Positions 25,392-37,000 of a DNA stretch of 64,000 nt are shown piece by piece. Under the pieces are notes generated by a model. The model was not told where the DNA came from and did no database searches. It saw only the letters and a program-made list of their open reading frames with translations. Both the position numbers and the translations under genes were made by a program. Origin of the DNA: Piscicola geometra (Eukaryota; Annelida; Clitellata; Hirudinida; Piscicolidae); assembly GCA_943735955.1 (NCBI GenBank), contig OX030958.1, positions 8,681,626-8,745,625 of the forward strand, read 5' to 3'. How positions within the stretch are numbered: the first letter of the stretch is position 1; every line of letters begins with the position of its first letter.

Positions 25392-26454
25392 GTACCTTAT
25401 CGAATGCCTCTCCAGGAGCATCGTCAAGGTTATTGCCTAGCAATAAGAAGTCATCAACTGCCCTCGCAACGACCAACAAGCAGTGACCACCACTCATCAA
25501 CAACACCAAGTAGGGGAAAGGAATACTGGTTCGATGATGGTCAGTATTGTTTTGTCAGTGGTGATGATGAAAGTGGTGTTAGTGTGGGTCTGCAAAAAAT
25601 AGCTTTATAAAAATAAGAAAATATAAACGAATAAGATTAGATACTTTTGTTGAAAGCGAGGTGTCAAGGCGTGTGCTTGCATGTGGTGGATTGGAATGAA
25701 GGGAATTCTGTTGAGAGATGGGAGTGAGATAAAAATAATAATGAATGAAACACAAATAAAAGCAAGCATAACACACAAACACAGACACATACTGATATTT
25801 TTTGATGATTTTTAGTGAGTAGTTGAGACCAACAGTGAGACAAGAAGCTAGACCAGGTCTTGTGGTTGTAGCCAGTGCTGAGATGTCCTTTTCAGGAGAT
25901 GGATATTAAGTTAAATTTTCAAAGAAAATGAATATAAACGTTTTTAGTCAAAGCGTAGAGTTTGCATGGTTATAAACTTTATAATATAAAGAGAAGCAAA
26001 GGAAATAAATGGAATGAAACCTTCATGGACATGTTGGCCTCTTGAAGGGTGTCTTGAACTACCTGATCGATGTTGCAGAGATGGAGGTCTCTGGCGTATG
26101 GAGGGTTTATGCCTCCTTTTCTGAAAAAAACAAGGTTTAAAATAGGAAAGTCAAAAAATAGTTAAACAGAAAAATGCGAGTTAATAAAAATAACAAAACC
26201 CATTATAATAAACATTTTTAAAGAACATTTTAAATTCCTAACTGAACGTGGTAGGCGGTTTGTGAGTTGAGCTGATGGGCCAGTAGTTTTCCATCTTCAG
26301 TTATGATAGCTGCTCCAGTGTCATCACAACTCGTCTCTATCCCCAACACTGTTCGAGATCTTTGTCGTTTAGAGTTTTTTACAAAGTATTTTGCAATTTT
26401 AAAAATATAAAATGAATTTTCAAAAAAATTAGGTAAATGTTTTAATATTTTCAT
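23697..26454 (-). CDS. OSGEPL1: Mitochondrial tRNA N6-threonylcarbamoyladenosine synthase subunit (OSGEPL1/Qri7)
   Basis: TsaD-family enzyme that transfers threonylcarbamoyl to A37 of ANN-reading mitochondrial tRNAs. Exons: 26454-26243, 26120-26021, 25887-25793, 25707-25645, 25525-25396, 25196-25035, 24935-24893, 24704-24632, 24479-24359, 24284-24154, 24039-23968, 23772-23697; 1,278 nt, 425 residues (human 414). The lysine- and phenylalanine-rich leader [19 protein letters not shown] fits a mitochondrial presequence. Core marks: [16 protein letters not shown], the metal-binding [58 protein letters not shown], and the end [15 protein letters not shown]. Exon 9's acceptor was set at 24479 because that matches the family without a gap. 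Head-to-head with DNAAF11, tail-to-tail with YY1. Confidence 0.94.
24721..24858. repeat. (GAT)n array in an OSGEPL1 intron
   Basis: Near-continuous GATGAT with a few GAG and GTG interruptions between exons 7 and 8. Its Met/Ile-rich open frames are artefacts. Confidence 0.9.
25205..25394. repeat. (ATC)n array in an OSGEPL1 intron
   Basis: ATCATC runs and repeated ATAACTATCATC blocks reach the donor of exon 5. Confidence 0.85.
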
Positions 26455-26704
26455 TGCAATTAAAAGTGTCTTGACTAAAATTTAGTCACTAAATAGATAA
26501 AAAGAATTTAATTTAGGTTCATTTTTAACCTACTTTAGATTTAAATAATAAATTTAAAATTGTAAATAAGCATATTCAATAAAACATTTTTTTAAAGTAT
26601 GATAAATATAAATATTACATTTCAATCACATTTTTTTATTAGAACTTTTGTCCAATCAAAGAGAGACTTAAATTCAGTTCTCGTTGTCAAGGATACATAA
26701 AAAA
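26455..26704. promoter_or_regulatory. Divergent promoter, OSGEPL1 / DNAAF11
   Basis: 250 bp separate the two start codons, so both core promoters lie here. A CCAAT box (26652-26656, plus) and an X-box-like site (26683-26696) are visible. The rest is AT-rich with no TATA box I would trust. Confidence 0.65.
26683..26696 (+). promoter_or_regulatory. Candidate RFX X-box upstream of DNAAF11
   Basis: GTTGTCAAGGATAC resembles the imperfect palindrome of RFX ciliary sites (GTTGYC, spacer, GGNAAC) with one clear mismatch in the right half. It ends 8 bp before the DNAAF11 ATG. RFX control of ciliary assembly genes is well known; binding here is inferred. Confidence 0.35.
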
Positions 26705-28416
26705 ATGGTCAAAAGTAAGTTTTTATTCGCTTTTGAAATTAACAAATAAAGTAACATATCATGGTAACGTGTTTTGGTACACATACTTTTGCTTTTCAAT
26801 TTTCAAAGTAACAGAAGAATTGTTAAGAAAAAGTTCAGAGCACAACGAGGGAGTGATAAGCACCCTTGAGGAAGTAGCACTGCACCAGAGAGACATCGAA
26901 AAGTAATAGAGTTTTATAATTTAGTTAAATAAGTTCTATTAAATTGAGTATATTTTACTTTTTAAATAATGCAGTAGATCTTTGATAAAAGAGCTGCGCC
27001 GAATACTGGATTTACCATTCAATCAAATACAGATCGATTGATCTTTAACTATTCAATCTTGAATTGAATTTCTTTTAAACCTTTGGCACAGCTCTAATAA
27101 CTATAAAGATAAAAACATAACATAGATCAGAATAACGCGATTTTTAACATTTTGCGCCCAGATTAGAATATTTGGACAAATGGTGTCGTGACTTGAAAAT
27201 TCTGGATCTCACTAGCAACCTTATTCCAAAAATAGGTTATGCAACTCTTATGATTAGCGTAAAGCACCATGTAAGGAAATTTTCAATGTTGAATGATTCG
27301 ATATTGAATTGCATGGATGTGAATTGGTACAGAGAGTCTGGGCAGGTTGAAGAAGCTGGAGTACCTGAAACTGGGCTTGAACAACATCGAGAAGGTGGAG
27401 AACCTCGAAGGTATTTAACGTTTAGTCTTTGGTGACATGAGTGGAAACGTTTAAAGAAAATAATTTTAACAAACTGGAGAGTATAATATGAGACATAGAC
27501 GGAAAATGTAAAAATAATTGTTCAATTAAACTATTTAGACAAAAATAATAATAATTCTAATAATAGTAATAATAATTAAGATAATTTTCGAACTTACGGA
27601 CACTAAACAGGTTGTGAGTCGCTGGTGAAGGTGGATTTGACGATGAATTTCATTGGAGAGCTGACGTCAGTGCAGTCGCTTGCTGGCCTGCAGTTTCTTA
27701 GGGAGCTGTATGTGCCAGTCTTTCTTTCTCAATACTTGCACATCCTTTAGTATGTATACACACACATGAACACAGAAACACATACACGCACACGCAATAC
27801 TATACAAAACGCACATACACAAAGAGAAACACAGAGAAAACGAAGAATCACACGCTCAAACACCCACTCAGCTACCTGACAGGCAATCCATGCACTCGTT
27901 TTGAGAATTACAGACAATACGTGGTCGGCACACTGCCTCAGCTTGAGGTGATGATGATGATGATGATGTGGATTATGATGATGATATTGATAATAATGGA
28001 TATGATGATATTGATGATGATGATGATGATGATGACGATGATGATGACGATGTTGATGATAATGATGATGACGATAGGTTTGCTGTTCCAGTTTAAAAGG
28101 AGCACTTACACAAAATTGAATTGCATAAGGCACGCAGAAACTGGATGGAGTGGAGGTGACAAAGTCTGAGCGTATTCTGGCTTTACAGGTCTGCATGCTG
28201 ATGGACGGACGGATGAATGGATGGATGAATGGATGGATGAATGGATGGATGAATGGATGGATGAATGGATGGATGAATGGATGGATGAATGGATGGATGA
28301 ATGGATGGATGAATGGATGGATGAATGGATGGATGGATAGATGTATAGATGGATGGATGGATGGATGGATGGATGGATAGATGGATGGATAGATGGATGG
28401 ATGGATAGATGGATGG

Positions 28417-28452
<36 letters not shown>

Positions 28453-30113
28453 ATGGATGGATGGATGGATGGATGGATGGATGGATGGATGGATGGATGG
28501 AAGGATGGATGGATGGATGGATGGATGGATAGATGGATGGATGAATAGATGGATGAATAGATGGATGGATGGATAGATGGATGGATAGATGGATGGATAG
28601 ATGGATGGATTGATGGATGGATGGATGGATGGATGGATGGATGGATGGATGGATGGATGGATGGATGGATAGATGGATGGATGGATGGATAGATGGATGG
28701 ATGAATAGATGGATGAATAGATGGATGGATAGATGGATGGATGAATAGATGGATGGATAGATGGATGGATAGATGGATGGATAGATGGATGGATAGATGG
28801 ATGGATAGATGGATGGATTGATGGATGGATGGATGGATGGATGGATGGATGGATGGATGGATGGATGGATGGATGGATGGATGGATGGATGGATGGATGG
28901 ATAGATGGATGGATGGATGGATAGATGGATGGATGGATGGGTTTATTCATAGATGGATAGGTGGGCTAGTGAGGGATGAATGAGTGAGCAAAGCTTGCAG
29001 GTGCTCGCAGAGGTGAAAGAGGGCATCAGAGGGGAGCAGGAAGCGTACCAGAGGAAGAGGGTTCGTGCATCAGTGCATCCTGATGATGATGATGATGGTG
29101 ACGATGACAAAGATAAAGAGGATGATAACTTTGTCGTTGATGTTGCCTTTGATGATGATTTTTTCCCACAACACTTGCACAGGAAAAAGACAAAACTAAC
29201 GTTACAGCGATAGAGTGAGTGGATGATTGGTCCTGATGACTGCTGGCGTTGAGTGATTCCACGAATTAGTAGGAATGCAATGCATGATTCGAGTGCTGAG
29301 ACGTTGCACGATTGGGATTTGACCGCTGTTAAGCGAGTCATCATCGCCCAGACAGGACTACCTCTTCGATGAGGGTCTCAGCGAGGATGAGAGGAACAAG
29401 AGGTGTTGTCTTCGTTGTCGTTGTTCTTGTTCTACATGCATGCCATCGCAAGCTGCTGTTGTTCACCACTCTCAATCAACTCGTCATTTCATCGCATCAT
29501 CAACTTTGCCCCAGCATCACTCTTATACTCACTGATATCATTATACTCATCTTCATCCTCATCATCATCTTCATCCTCATCCTCATCATCATCTTCATCA
29601 TCATCATCATCATCATCATCATCTTCATCATCATCTTCATCATCATCATCATCATCATCATCATCTTCATCATCATCTTCATCATCCTCATCATCATCAC
29701 TACCATCATAATCATCTCTACCATCATCATCATCATCATCCCGAAGGTTCTGGCAGGAGAAGACAGAGTACACACCAGAGTGCAGGCAGCGAGCGTACCA
29801 GTTCCAGGAGAGCAAGAAGCCCAAAGAGGCGCCCAAGTCAGCCATGACATCAATCATGCCTTTTCATTTGTGTGCACAGAAATACACGAATAATGATAAT
29901 AATAATAATAATAGAAGAAAAAAATTATAATAACCCGTTCACCTATAATAAAAAGTGAAAAAACAATAATTATTTTTATTTTAGAAGTAATGGTGATGAT
30001 GACGACAATTCAATAACGCAGGCAAGTGGAGACACCTCGTCTGGTGAACAAGGATGGTCGCAGATTGAACGTCAACCAGCCCAAGTAGGTGCTCATGCTG
30101 GTCAGATGATGAA

Positions 30114-30198
<85 letters not shown>

Positions 30199-31508
30199 CT
30201 GATGATGAAATAGTTTTTCTGATGAATGCATTGACAGACTGCAGTTTCTGTTGACGGAGGACCAGAGTGGCGGCAATCTAGTGCTCGACGTTGCTGCTTT
30301 CAGGTGCATTCTCGCTCAAGGCATGTTGCCTTTCAATTGTTCGATCAAGTCTTTGATTACTCATGCTGACTTTTGCGCCATGGCGCCTACATAATTATCA
30401 TATATTATTAAATAAATAATTAATATAATAAAAAATAAAATAAAAAATAAATAATGTAATCAGCCACTTGAGCACTGCTCATGCAAAAAGCACCATGGCA
30501 GGTACATGTCCACTCAAGAGTGCAGTGTCGACGTGCAGCCAAGCTTCGTGCAAGTGGTCGTCAGGGGCAAGGTAAACCTCATTGACTACATGAACGTGGC
30601 AGAAATCCTATGAACTTGTTGATGCATTCAATACTATATAACGATGAGTATTATGAACTACATGAACTTAAGAACGCTGCAAAGACTGCAAAGACCCTTA
30701 AAAACATTCTTACATCTTGAGAATGTTTCTTCCACTTGGAACAAAGGTGTTGCAAGTGGTGCTGCCTGACGAGGTGAGTCCTGACAGGTCGACAGCCGAG
30801 AGATCCACTGCCTCAGGAAGACTCATCATCACCATGCCCAGGGTTGAGGGGGGTTTGGAAGGGAGCTAGAGGTAAGTCAAAAAAGAAAGAGGTAAAAAAA
30901 GAAAGAGAAGTGATAAAGGGTTAAATGTTGAGACTTGACAGTGATGCAAACCTGATTGTTGGTATTGCAAATATTCGAGAGTGTTGCATGCGGTGAACAA
31001 AAACATATTCTTCTATATCAAAATATAAAATAAAAAAGAAATAGAAGGAAGAAGCAAAAGGTTGCTTTTTTTCTATATATATCATGCACCCTCATCAGAT
31101 TGATCCAGAAGCTCACATCAAGTCAGCCTTGCCAAAGTTCAACGCGTTTAATCCTCGCGAGCTGCCCAAGACGTCTGTCGTCTTTCATTCTGTATACTTT
31201 ATCCAGCATCCTTTGAATAAATGTATTTCGAAATGCGTTAAGCTTGTTTTGACATATTCATTAATATAAAATGCCAAAACCACCACAACAGGGGACAAAC
31301 AGCAAGCATGCCTAAAAGACAACAACAAAAACAACTGCAACAACCACAACGAAAACTTCTCGAAGTGGATCCATCGTGCCACAGCAAGGTGAACATTCAA
31401 GGCATTTATCACTCCAGCACGACCACACCATGGCGCTGCAGTGCTCCTCCCCAGAGAAGGAACAGTGCCTCGTTCGTCGACGATCCCTCTGTCCCTCCTC
31501 TCGTTTGA
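26705..31508 (+). CDS. DNAAF11: Dynein axonemal assembly factor 11 (LRRC6/tilB)
   Basis: Cytoplasmic factor required to preassemble the dynein arms of motile cilia. Exons: 26705-26714, 26809-26902, 27162-27235, 27333-27410, 27611-27707, 27872-27947, 28138-28188, 29001-29060, 29356-29402, 29747-29836, 30022-30084, 30238-30303, 30502-30571, 30747-30842, 31099-31172, 31292-31508; 1,263 nt, 420 residues (human 466). N-terminal leucine-rich repeats: [73 protein letters not shown]. Then [21 protein letters not shown], and a CS-like beta domain: [46 protein letters not shown]. The end LLEVDPSCH to [11 protein letters not shown] matches the conserved C-terminus. Donors of exons 8 and 14 are weak, so those junctions are less sure. 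Confidence 0.93.
27945..28075. repeat. (GAT)n array in a DNAAF11 intron
   Basis: GATGATGAT with scattered changes, starting at the donor of exon 6. Confidence 0.9.
28199..28945. repeat. About 750-bp GGAT tetranucleotide array in a DNAAF11 intron
   Basis: Nearly pure GGAT repeats between exons 7 and 8. The first 130 bp have a 12-bp higher-order unit, GGATGAATGGAT. Later parts mix GGAT runs with ATAGATGGATGG blocks. The 255-residue minus-strand frame (Ile-His-Pro-Ser repeats) is an artefact of the array. Confidence 0.95.
29535..29742. repeat. (ATC)n/(TTC)n array in a DNAAF11 intron
   Basis: CATCATCATCTTCATCATC pattern ending just before exon 10. The Ser-, Ile- and Asp-rich open frames on it are not genes. 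Confidence 0.92.
30098..30210. repeat. (ATG)n array in a DNAAF11 intron
   Basis: Over 30 consecutive ATG/GAT units between exons 11 and 12. Confidence 0.95.
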
Positions 31509-31664
31509 GTGTCTCCCGTCCATTCACTCTATCCTATTATTGATTCATTTTATCCACTCATCCATTCACACTCTTTACTCATTCTCTCACACTCCAATCT
31601 TCCATGCAAATATGGTCTGCGTTTTATATTTCTAAGTTGACGCTTGGTAGGCAGTGAATTATTG

Positions 31665-31670
31665 AATAAA
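31665..31670 (+). terminator. DNAAF11 polyadenylation signal
   Basis: AATAAA 157 bp after the TGA, in the sequence GAATTATTGAATAAAGC. A plausible 3' end, not confirmed by transcripts. Confidence 0.5.
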
Positions 31671-33533
31671 GCATTCTACTTTCGAATCATTAAGTGAGCA
31701 CGACACTAAGCTGCTCCACACGCCTCGTTGCTTCATCGAGAACGGATGAGCATGGGAAGAGGGATGATGCAGAGGTTAAAGAGGTTCGATTACATTCAAA
31801 ACAAAGTAATGTTTTGCGGGTGTGAGATGAATAGGTACATTAAATAAAAACATTAAAATAGAGAGATTCCAATAAAGGACATAAAAATTCACTTTCGTTT
31901 TTGTCGCCTCCTGCGAGTGTCATAAAGAATTTGCATGTGAATGCAAGACTACGTACAAATGGCGTACTGCTCTCAAATTACAACTGGAACAAAAGAGTTC
32001 TCGAAAAGTGCCTAATGCCTCGCAGCCACCCCCCATTCGAGTTAATGTAGGAAGACAGCAAGCATGCATGCATATATAGAAGGCCTCAAGCTGTGAACTG
32101 GTGACGGGAAAGCTTTCAAGAGATGCGTGTGTCGTTTGATTTAAAGTATCGTTTTTGTCTCTTAAAATGTTGATGGAGGTTAAGAAGGATGTTGTTGCTA
32201 ATTAGGAAAAAACAAAACGTTTGGGCAAGGGGAAGAAAAAGCTGATGTTTACTTGAAATGTGAAACTAATCGTTTTAACATTATTCTTGGTGAAAAAAAT
32301 AGTAGTTTTTTCCATAAAATTATTAATATGAATTGCGGTATAAAACAAAGGTTTTGAAGCTTTTGACAACAAATTAAGAAAACCTTAGTAACCTTTGATG
32401 ATGGATAATGGATTTAATTAATGTGGGGGATAAGCCTTTGCGTGACATCAACCAGAATAGCTATGTGCCAAACAAAAAAAGAAAACACCTGGAAGAGATT
32501 GGTCTAACAAACAATCCTTGTCAGTCTTACGAAGGTTAGTGTGATGCAAATAACTTAGTAAGGACGCTCATGACACGTGCGTCCTAGTAATCCCTGCTGA
32601 GCACGAGAGCACCACTTGACGATGCTTCATGAGGGGCAGTCTGTCTTCGAAATGTCTTCTTATTGAGGAAGCGAGTGCCATTTACGTACTTTTTACTTTA
32701 AAAAGCAGAGAAACAGTGAACAAAAAACTTGGCCAAAACTTCTAGCGTTCGATTCCCGGAAGAAAGCCTTTTTCATAAAAACTTGCATGCTTGTACAAAC
32801 TAATGCAAGCGTAACGAGAAAAACTCATTCTTTATTAAGAAAGTTAATTGATTTGCATAGTTAAGGTTTAGCAAGTAGGAATATATTTAGAAGTGAGAGC
32901 TACCGCAGGAAGGAATGTAGCAAAAGACTTCATCAAGGAAGCCTTGTCACCCAAAGGTCTCAGTATTCCTACTGACTATCAAAAGCAGATAAAATGCAGA
33001 TATTATCCCGCTTAATTACAAACTTACTTTTAATTATAACTCTTTGATTTGCAATTTATCCACATTGAATAGATAAGATGTGGATACTCTGATTAAAAAA
33101 TCCGCAATAAACAGTTACCTTTTTTAACATTCTGAGTGTTAGCAAACTTGTTATTTGCCTGGATAAGCATCAATGCGTTATGAAAGCAACGATTTGTGTT
33201 GAGACGCTGCTGATTTATCCTTCCACCTCACTCCCACAAGCCATTTTTCTTAATAATCCAGGCTCACTCTCTTGCAATACCCATTCATTCATGCCCCCTA
33301 TCTCACTACTCATCCATCACTACCCCCTCCTACTGCTGTACCCATCCATCACTCGCTTACCACCTACATATCTGAAATGATTGTTTCATTCTTCCGCTAC
33401 AAAGCTTCCCCTCCATCTCTCAGATTTATCGTTCGTTCAGTCACACTAAAATCTCAGCACACACACCAAAATACACACACACACGCACGTACACACACAC
33501 ACACACGCACACACACACACACACGCACACACA

Positions 33534-33618
<85 letters not shown>

Positions 33619-34098
33619 TTTCAAAAAAACTGGAAGACAGGCAATTACATTCAAGCGTACATACACACAAACAAATATCCATCAATTTAAAGAGTCATTT
33701 ATATTCCGATATATAACTCAAAGGTTAATTCCAAATTTTAAATTAGTTTGAAGAAATTTAAGCTGTAAACTTTAGGTTTAAAAAAATAATTTAATGAAAA
33801 CTTCGGCTTTATTTGTTTAAAGAAAAGACGAAAAAACTTGGAATTTGCAAATATAAAAATTGATAAAACTGTAATGAAAACTGAAAGAAGGTCAGTGGAA
33901 CCATATTATAATTATAATATTATATTTTGATACTGAGAGTTGAAACTCTTTACAACAGTCACTATGAAAGACTGTTGCAGTTGCATAAGTAATTTAAAAG
34001 AAGTTGACGACTGACAAGAAGTTTTTTAAACGACTCAAGCAGCCTCCGTTTCTCTGCCACGCATCAAAAACCCTCCACGTCTCACAGCCGGCCACACA
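31671..34098. other. Intergenic, DNAAF11 to neuroligin
   Basis: No gene recognised. It contains a TTCTAGCGTTCGATTCCCGG segment near 32745 that could be a SINE scrap and a long CA array (33440-33615). The neuroligin promoter should lie in its last few hundred bases, but no clear TATA box was placed. Confidence 0.5.
33440..33615. repeat. (CA)n dinucleotide array
   Basis: Nearly pure ACACAC, with a few CG and TA substitutions in the first half. Confidence 0.95.
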
Positions 34099-37000
34099 AT
34101 GCTTCTCTTCCTCCTCACCCTCCTCTCCACCGCTCAGTGCTTACAGGCCAGGGTGCACTCAACGAAGATGACGCAGCGTGTGGTGAGTACACAGTACGGT
34201 CGCATCAGAGGCATCCTCATCGTCGACGACACTCGTCCCATGCCGCCCGTTGAAGCGTACCTGGGCATCGAGTATGCCTCCTTGCTGGCCGGCAAACTCC
34301 GCTTCATGCCTCCCACCAGTCCAGTCAACAAATGGCATGACGTGAGCTTCTTTGCTTCAGTGCCATAATCCGTTTTGTGTGTATATTTTCAGTTTTTTGT
34401 TTTTCAAGTTTTTTAAGCAATGAAAAATAGTATTAGTTGACGAGTGAATGGAGCTTTTGATCGCTCAAGAAGTCAGGGGCATGCAACAATGCATTGCAAA
34501 ATTAATAAAAGTTACCATAAAAAAAGTGTCTTATTTTAAGTGACTGTAGCGTTTTGCAAAAATGTGTACATAGTGAATATTGTTATTAATGTATGCTTTT
34601 TAAAGTTTGAAACTAAAATGAAGCCACTAAGTTGTCTGATAAGCTGTAGAACTTGAATTGCTTGAACACTCGTGAGCCTGCAAATCACTTTGACATGGGA
34701 GCAGATTGGAGACTTCTACAATCAGTGTTTCTGTGGAATGGCATGTTGACCAAAAATGAGTTTTAAAAAAGACTTTATTCAAGTTTAATGAAGAGACAAG
34801 ACACAAAAGAAGATTTCAATTTATAGTTAATGAAAAAAAAGTAGCTTTATATTATCTTTTGATAGGATCACGAAGAACATTTTAATAAGGAAGCCGAGAG
34901 GTTAAAAAATAATTTTTTAGACAAGAACAAGCTGATGGAATGACAGGTAATTACGGTACCTTGAAACAGATTCTTATTATTTATTATTCTTCTTTATCTT
35001 TTCAATGGACTATTTTGAAGGGCACTGCAATTGATTTGGAATGCACTCTTAAGCCGGCTTCGAGGAAATAAATGCCCTGGCTTAATGCGGAGGAATTCAT
35101 TGAAACCTTAGGAATGGAGAAAATTTAAGAATGTAAAAAGGGAAAAAATTCAGCAATTAGTGATAAATAAAATGTATGCTTTGAAATAAAACACCATCGA
35201 GGCCTTTTCAGTGTTGACACTTTTTAATACTGCTTCTTTAGAAAAAAAATTCATTTTCATATTTAGAAATTTTCAACTAAATACCTAATTATCTTGCAAA
35301 GTTCTTTTCTTGAAACATTTTTTTGGAAATCTTTTAGCATTTATCTAGACATCTTTTCAGGCATCCACCAGATATACTTCTAGGCACGAAAAGAAGTAAA
35401 AAAAACTGTCTACTAATACAGTTTTTTGACTTCTTCAATTCAACTCTGTTATCATCTAGCGGGTGATAAAATCGAAAGTTTAGTTCACATGATTGATGAT
35501 GAACACTCTAAAAATAACTTTTTTTGCTACTTATTCTCAAAATTACATTTCACAAATATTTCTAATAAACAGCTAGCAGTCCACTAGATCATCGTTGATA
35601 TTTATCTATTCTTTACAAATCTCATCATTCTAACCACAACGCCAAACACGACTCCTTTAACCACCCTGCATCAACGACACTCCAAACAAGGTCAAGCCGA
35701 TGATCAAGTTCAAGCCAGTGTGTCCTCAGAGGCTGCCAAACATGCAGGAGTTGTCAAGAAGCGCCTCTGAACACGTGCGTCTGAAGGTGGCCAGAACCCT
35801 GCCCCATCTGGAGAGACAAGACGAAGACTGCCTCTACCTCAACGTCTACACGCCTGCTTCTGGTGCGTGTGGTGTTTTTTTTGATGTTGCAACTTGCAAT
35901 ACGAATTATTTGTGCGTTCGAAAACATTATTTCAAGACTATTACTGGAGTTTTTGCTAGTGAACTTTTGAATGTAAAGGAAACTGTGAACATGCAGTCTC
36001 AACTGCCTTGTTCAATTCTTGTGATTCCTAATCTTTTTGTTTTTCATTTCTGAGAACCCAAATAACTCTTTGGAAACTAATATATATCCATCATTATCAT
36101 AATCATCAATCATCATCATCCTCATCATTTTCAGCACCATCATCATCATCATTATCGCCATCATCATGACCATCATCATTATCATCTTTATCCTCATAAT
36201 CCGCATTATGATTCTGTTTATGATAAGAATTTAACATTCAGATACCTATTTGAAAACCTCACTTGGCAGAAGAATGCCAGCATAGAGCAAGTCTCTGATA
36301 CCTTTCAACGCTCTTAGTTTGTTTATGGGAAAGTTATGTAGATGGAGAAAAATGTGGATGCGGAGAGAGATAGAGGAATTGATTTCAACACATTGTTGTA
36401 ACTCCAGAAGTGCTTTCCAATCTGTGTTAAGTACTCACATGTGCTTGCGAATTCCGCGGAGACGTATGCTGGCGTATGTGTTCGTGTGGCCTTCGGTGCA
36501 TGCGTAGTGTTACGCCGGCTCATTCTAACAACTGCATTGCCTTGCCAAGTGTAATAAAGCTTCAAGACGACGGGTCCTTCTGATCAGAGTCTGTTTTATG
36601 GAAGTCTTTTGAAGCTAGTTTGAAGCCAGTGTTTTGAAGCAACTTATTTTTATGTTTTCCTTTGACAGAAAGATTGATTCTTTCTGAGTTGGTAAAACTG
36701 CATGGCTTGATTGTGTTTCATATCAGCTTGGAGTCGGGATGAAATCTCTTATAGTACCAGTGTGCCATAAAAATGTTCTTTTACACCGCATAGAATATGA
36801 ATTTAGAAGTGAGAAAACTTCCAAGAATACTTGGGTTCGTGCAGGCCTCCGTTAATACGTCTGCATGAATAGACTGATCGAAGTTGGGCGTGAGAACAAC
36901 TATGAAGAGAGGTGGAAGTTATTCTAGAAAAAGCTCTGAAATCAGAAACGAGTCCATTAATCACTGGAGAAAGGAAATTAATGAGGTTTAGGACGCTTAT

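Noticed and set aside
28183..28950. 255-residue minus-strand frame of Ile-His-Pro-Ser repeats
   Set aside because: It is the translation of the GGAT array in a DNAAF11 intron; no start context, no non-repeat part, and the plus strand is equally open.
29403..29893. Long Ser-, Ile-, Asp- and Met-rich frames on both strands
   Set aside because: All are readings of the same ATC/TTC array. Only 29356-29402 and 29747-29836 are real DNAAF11 exons here.
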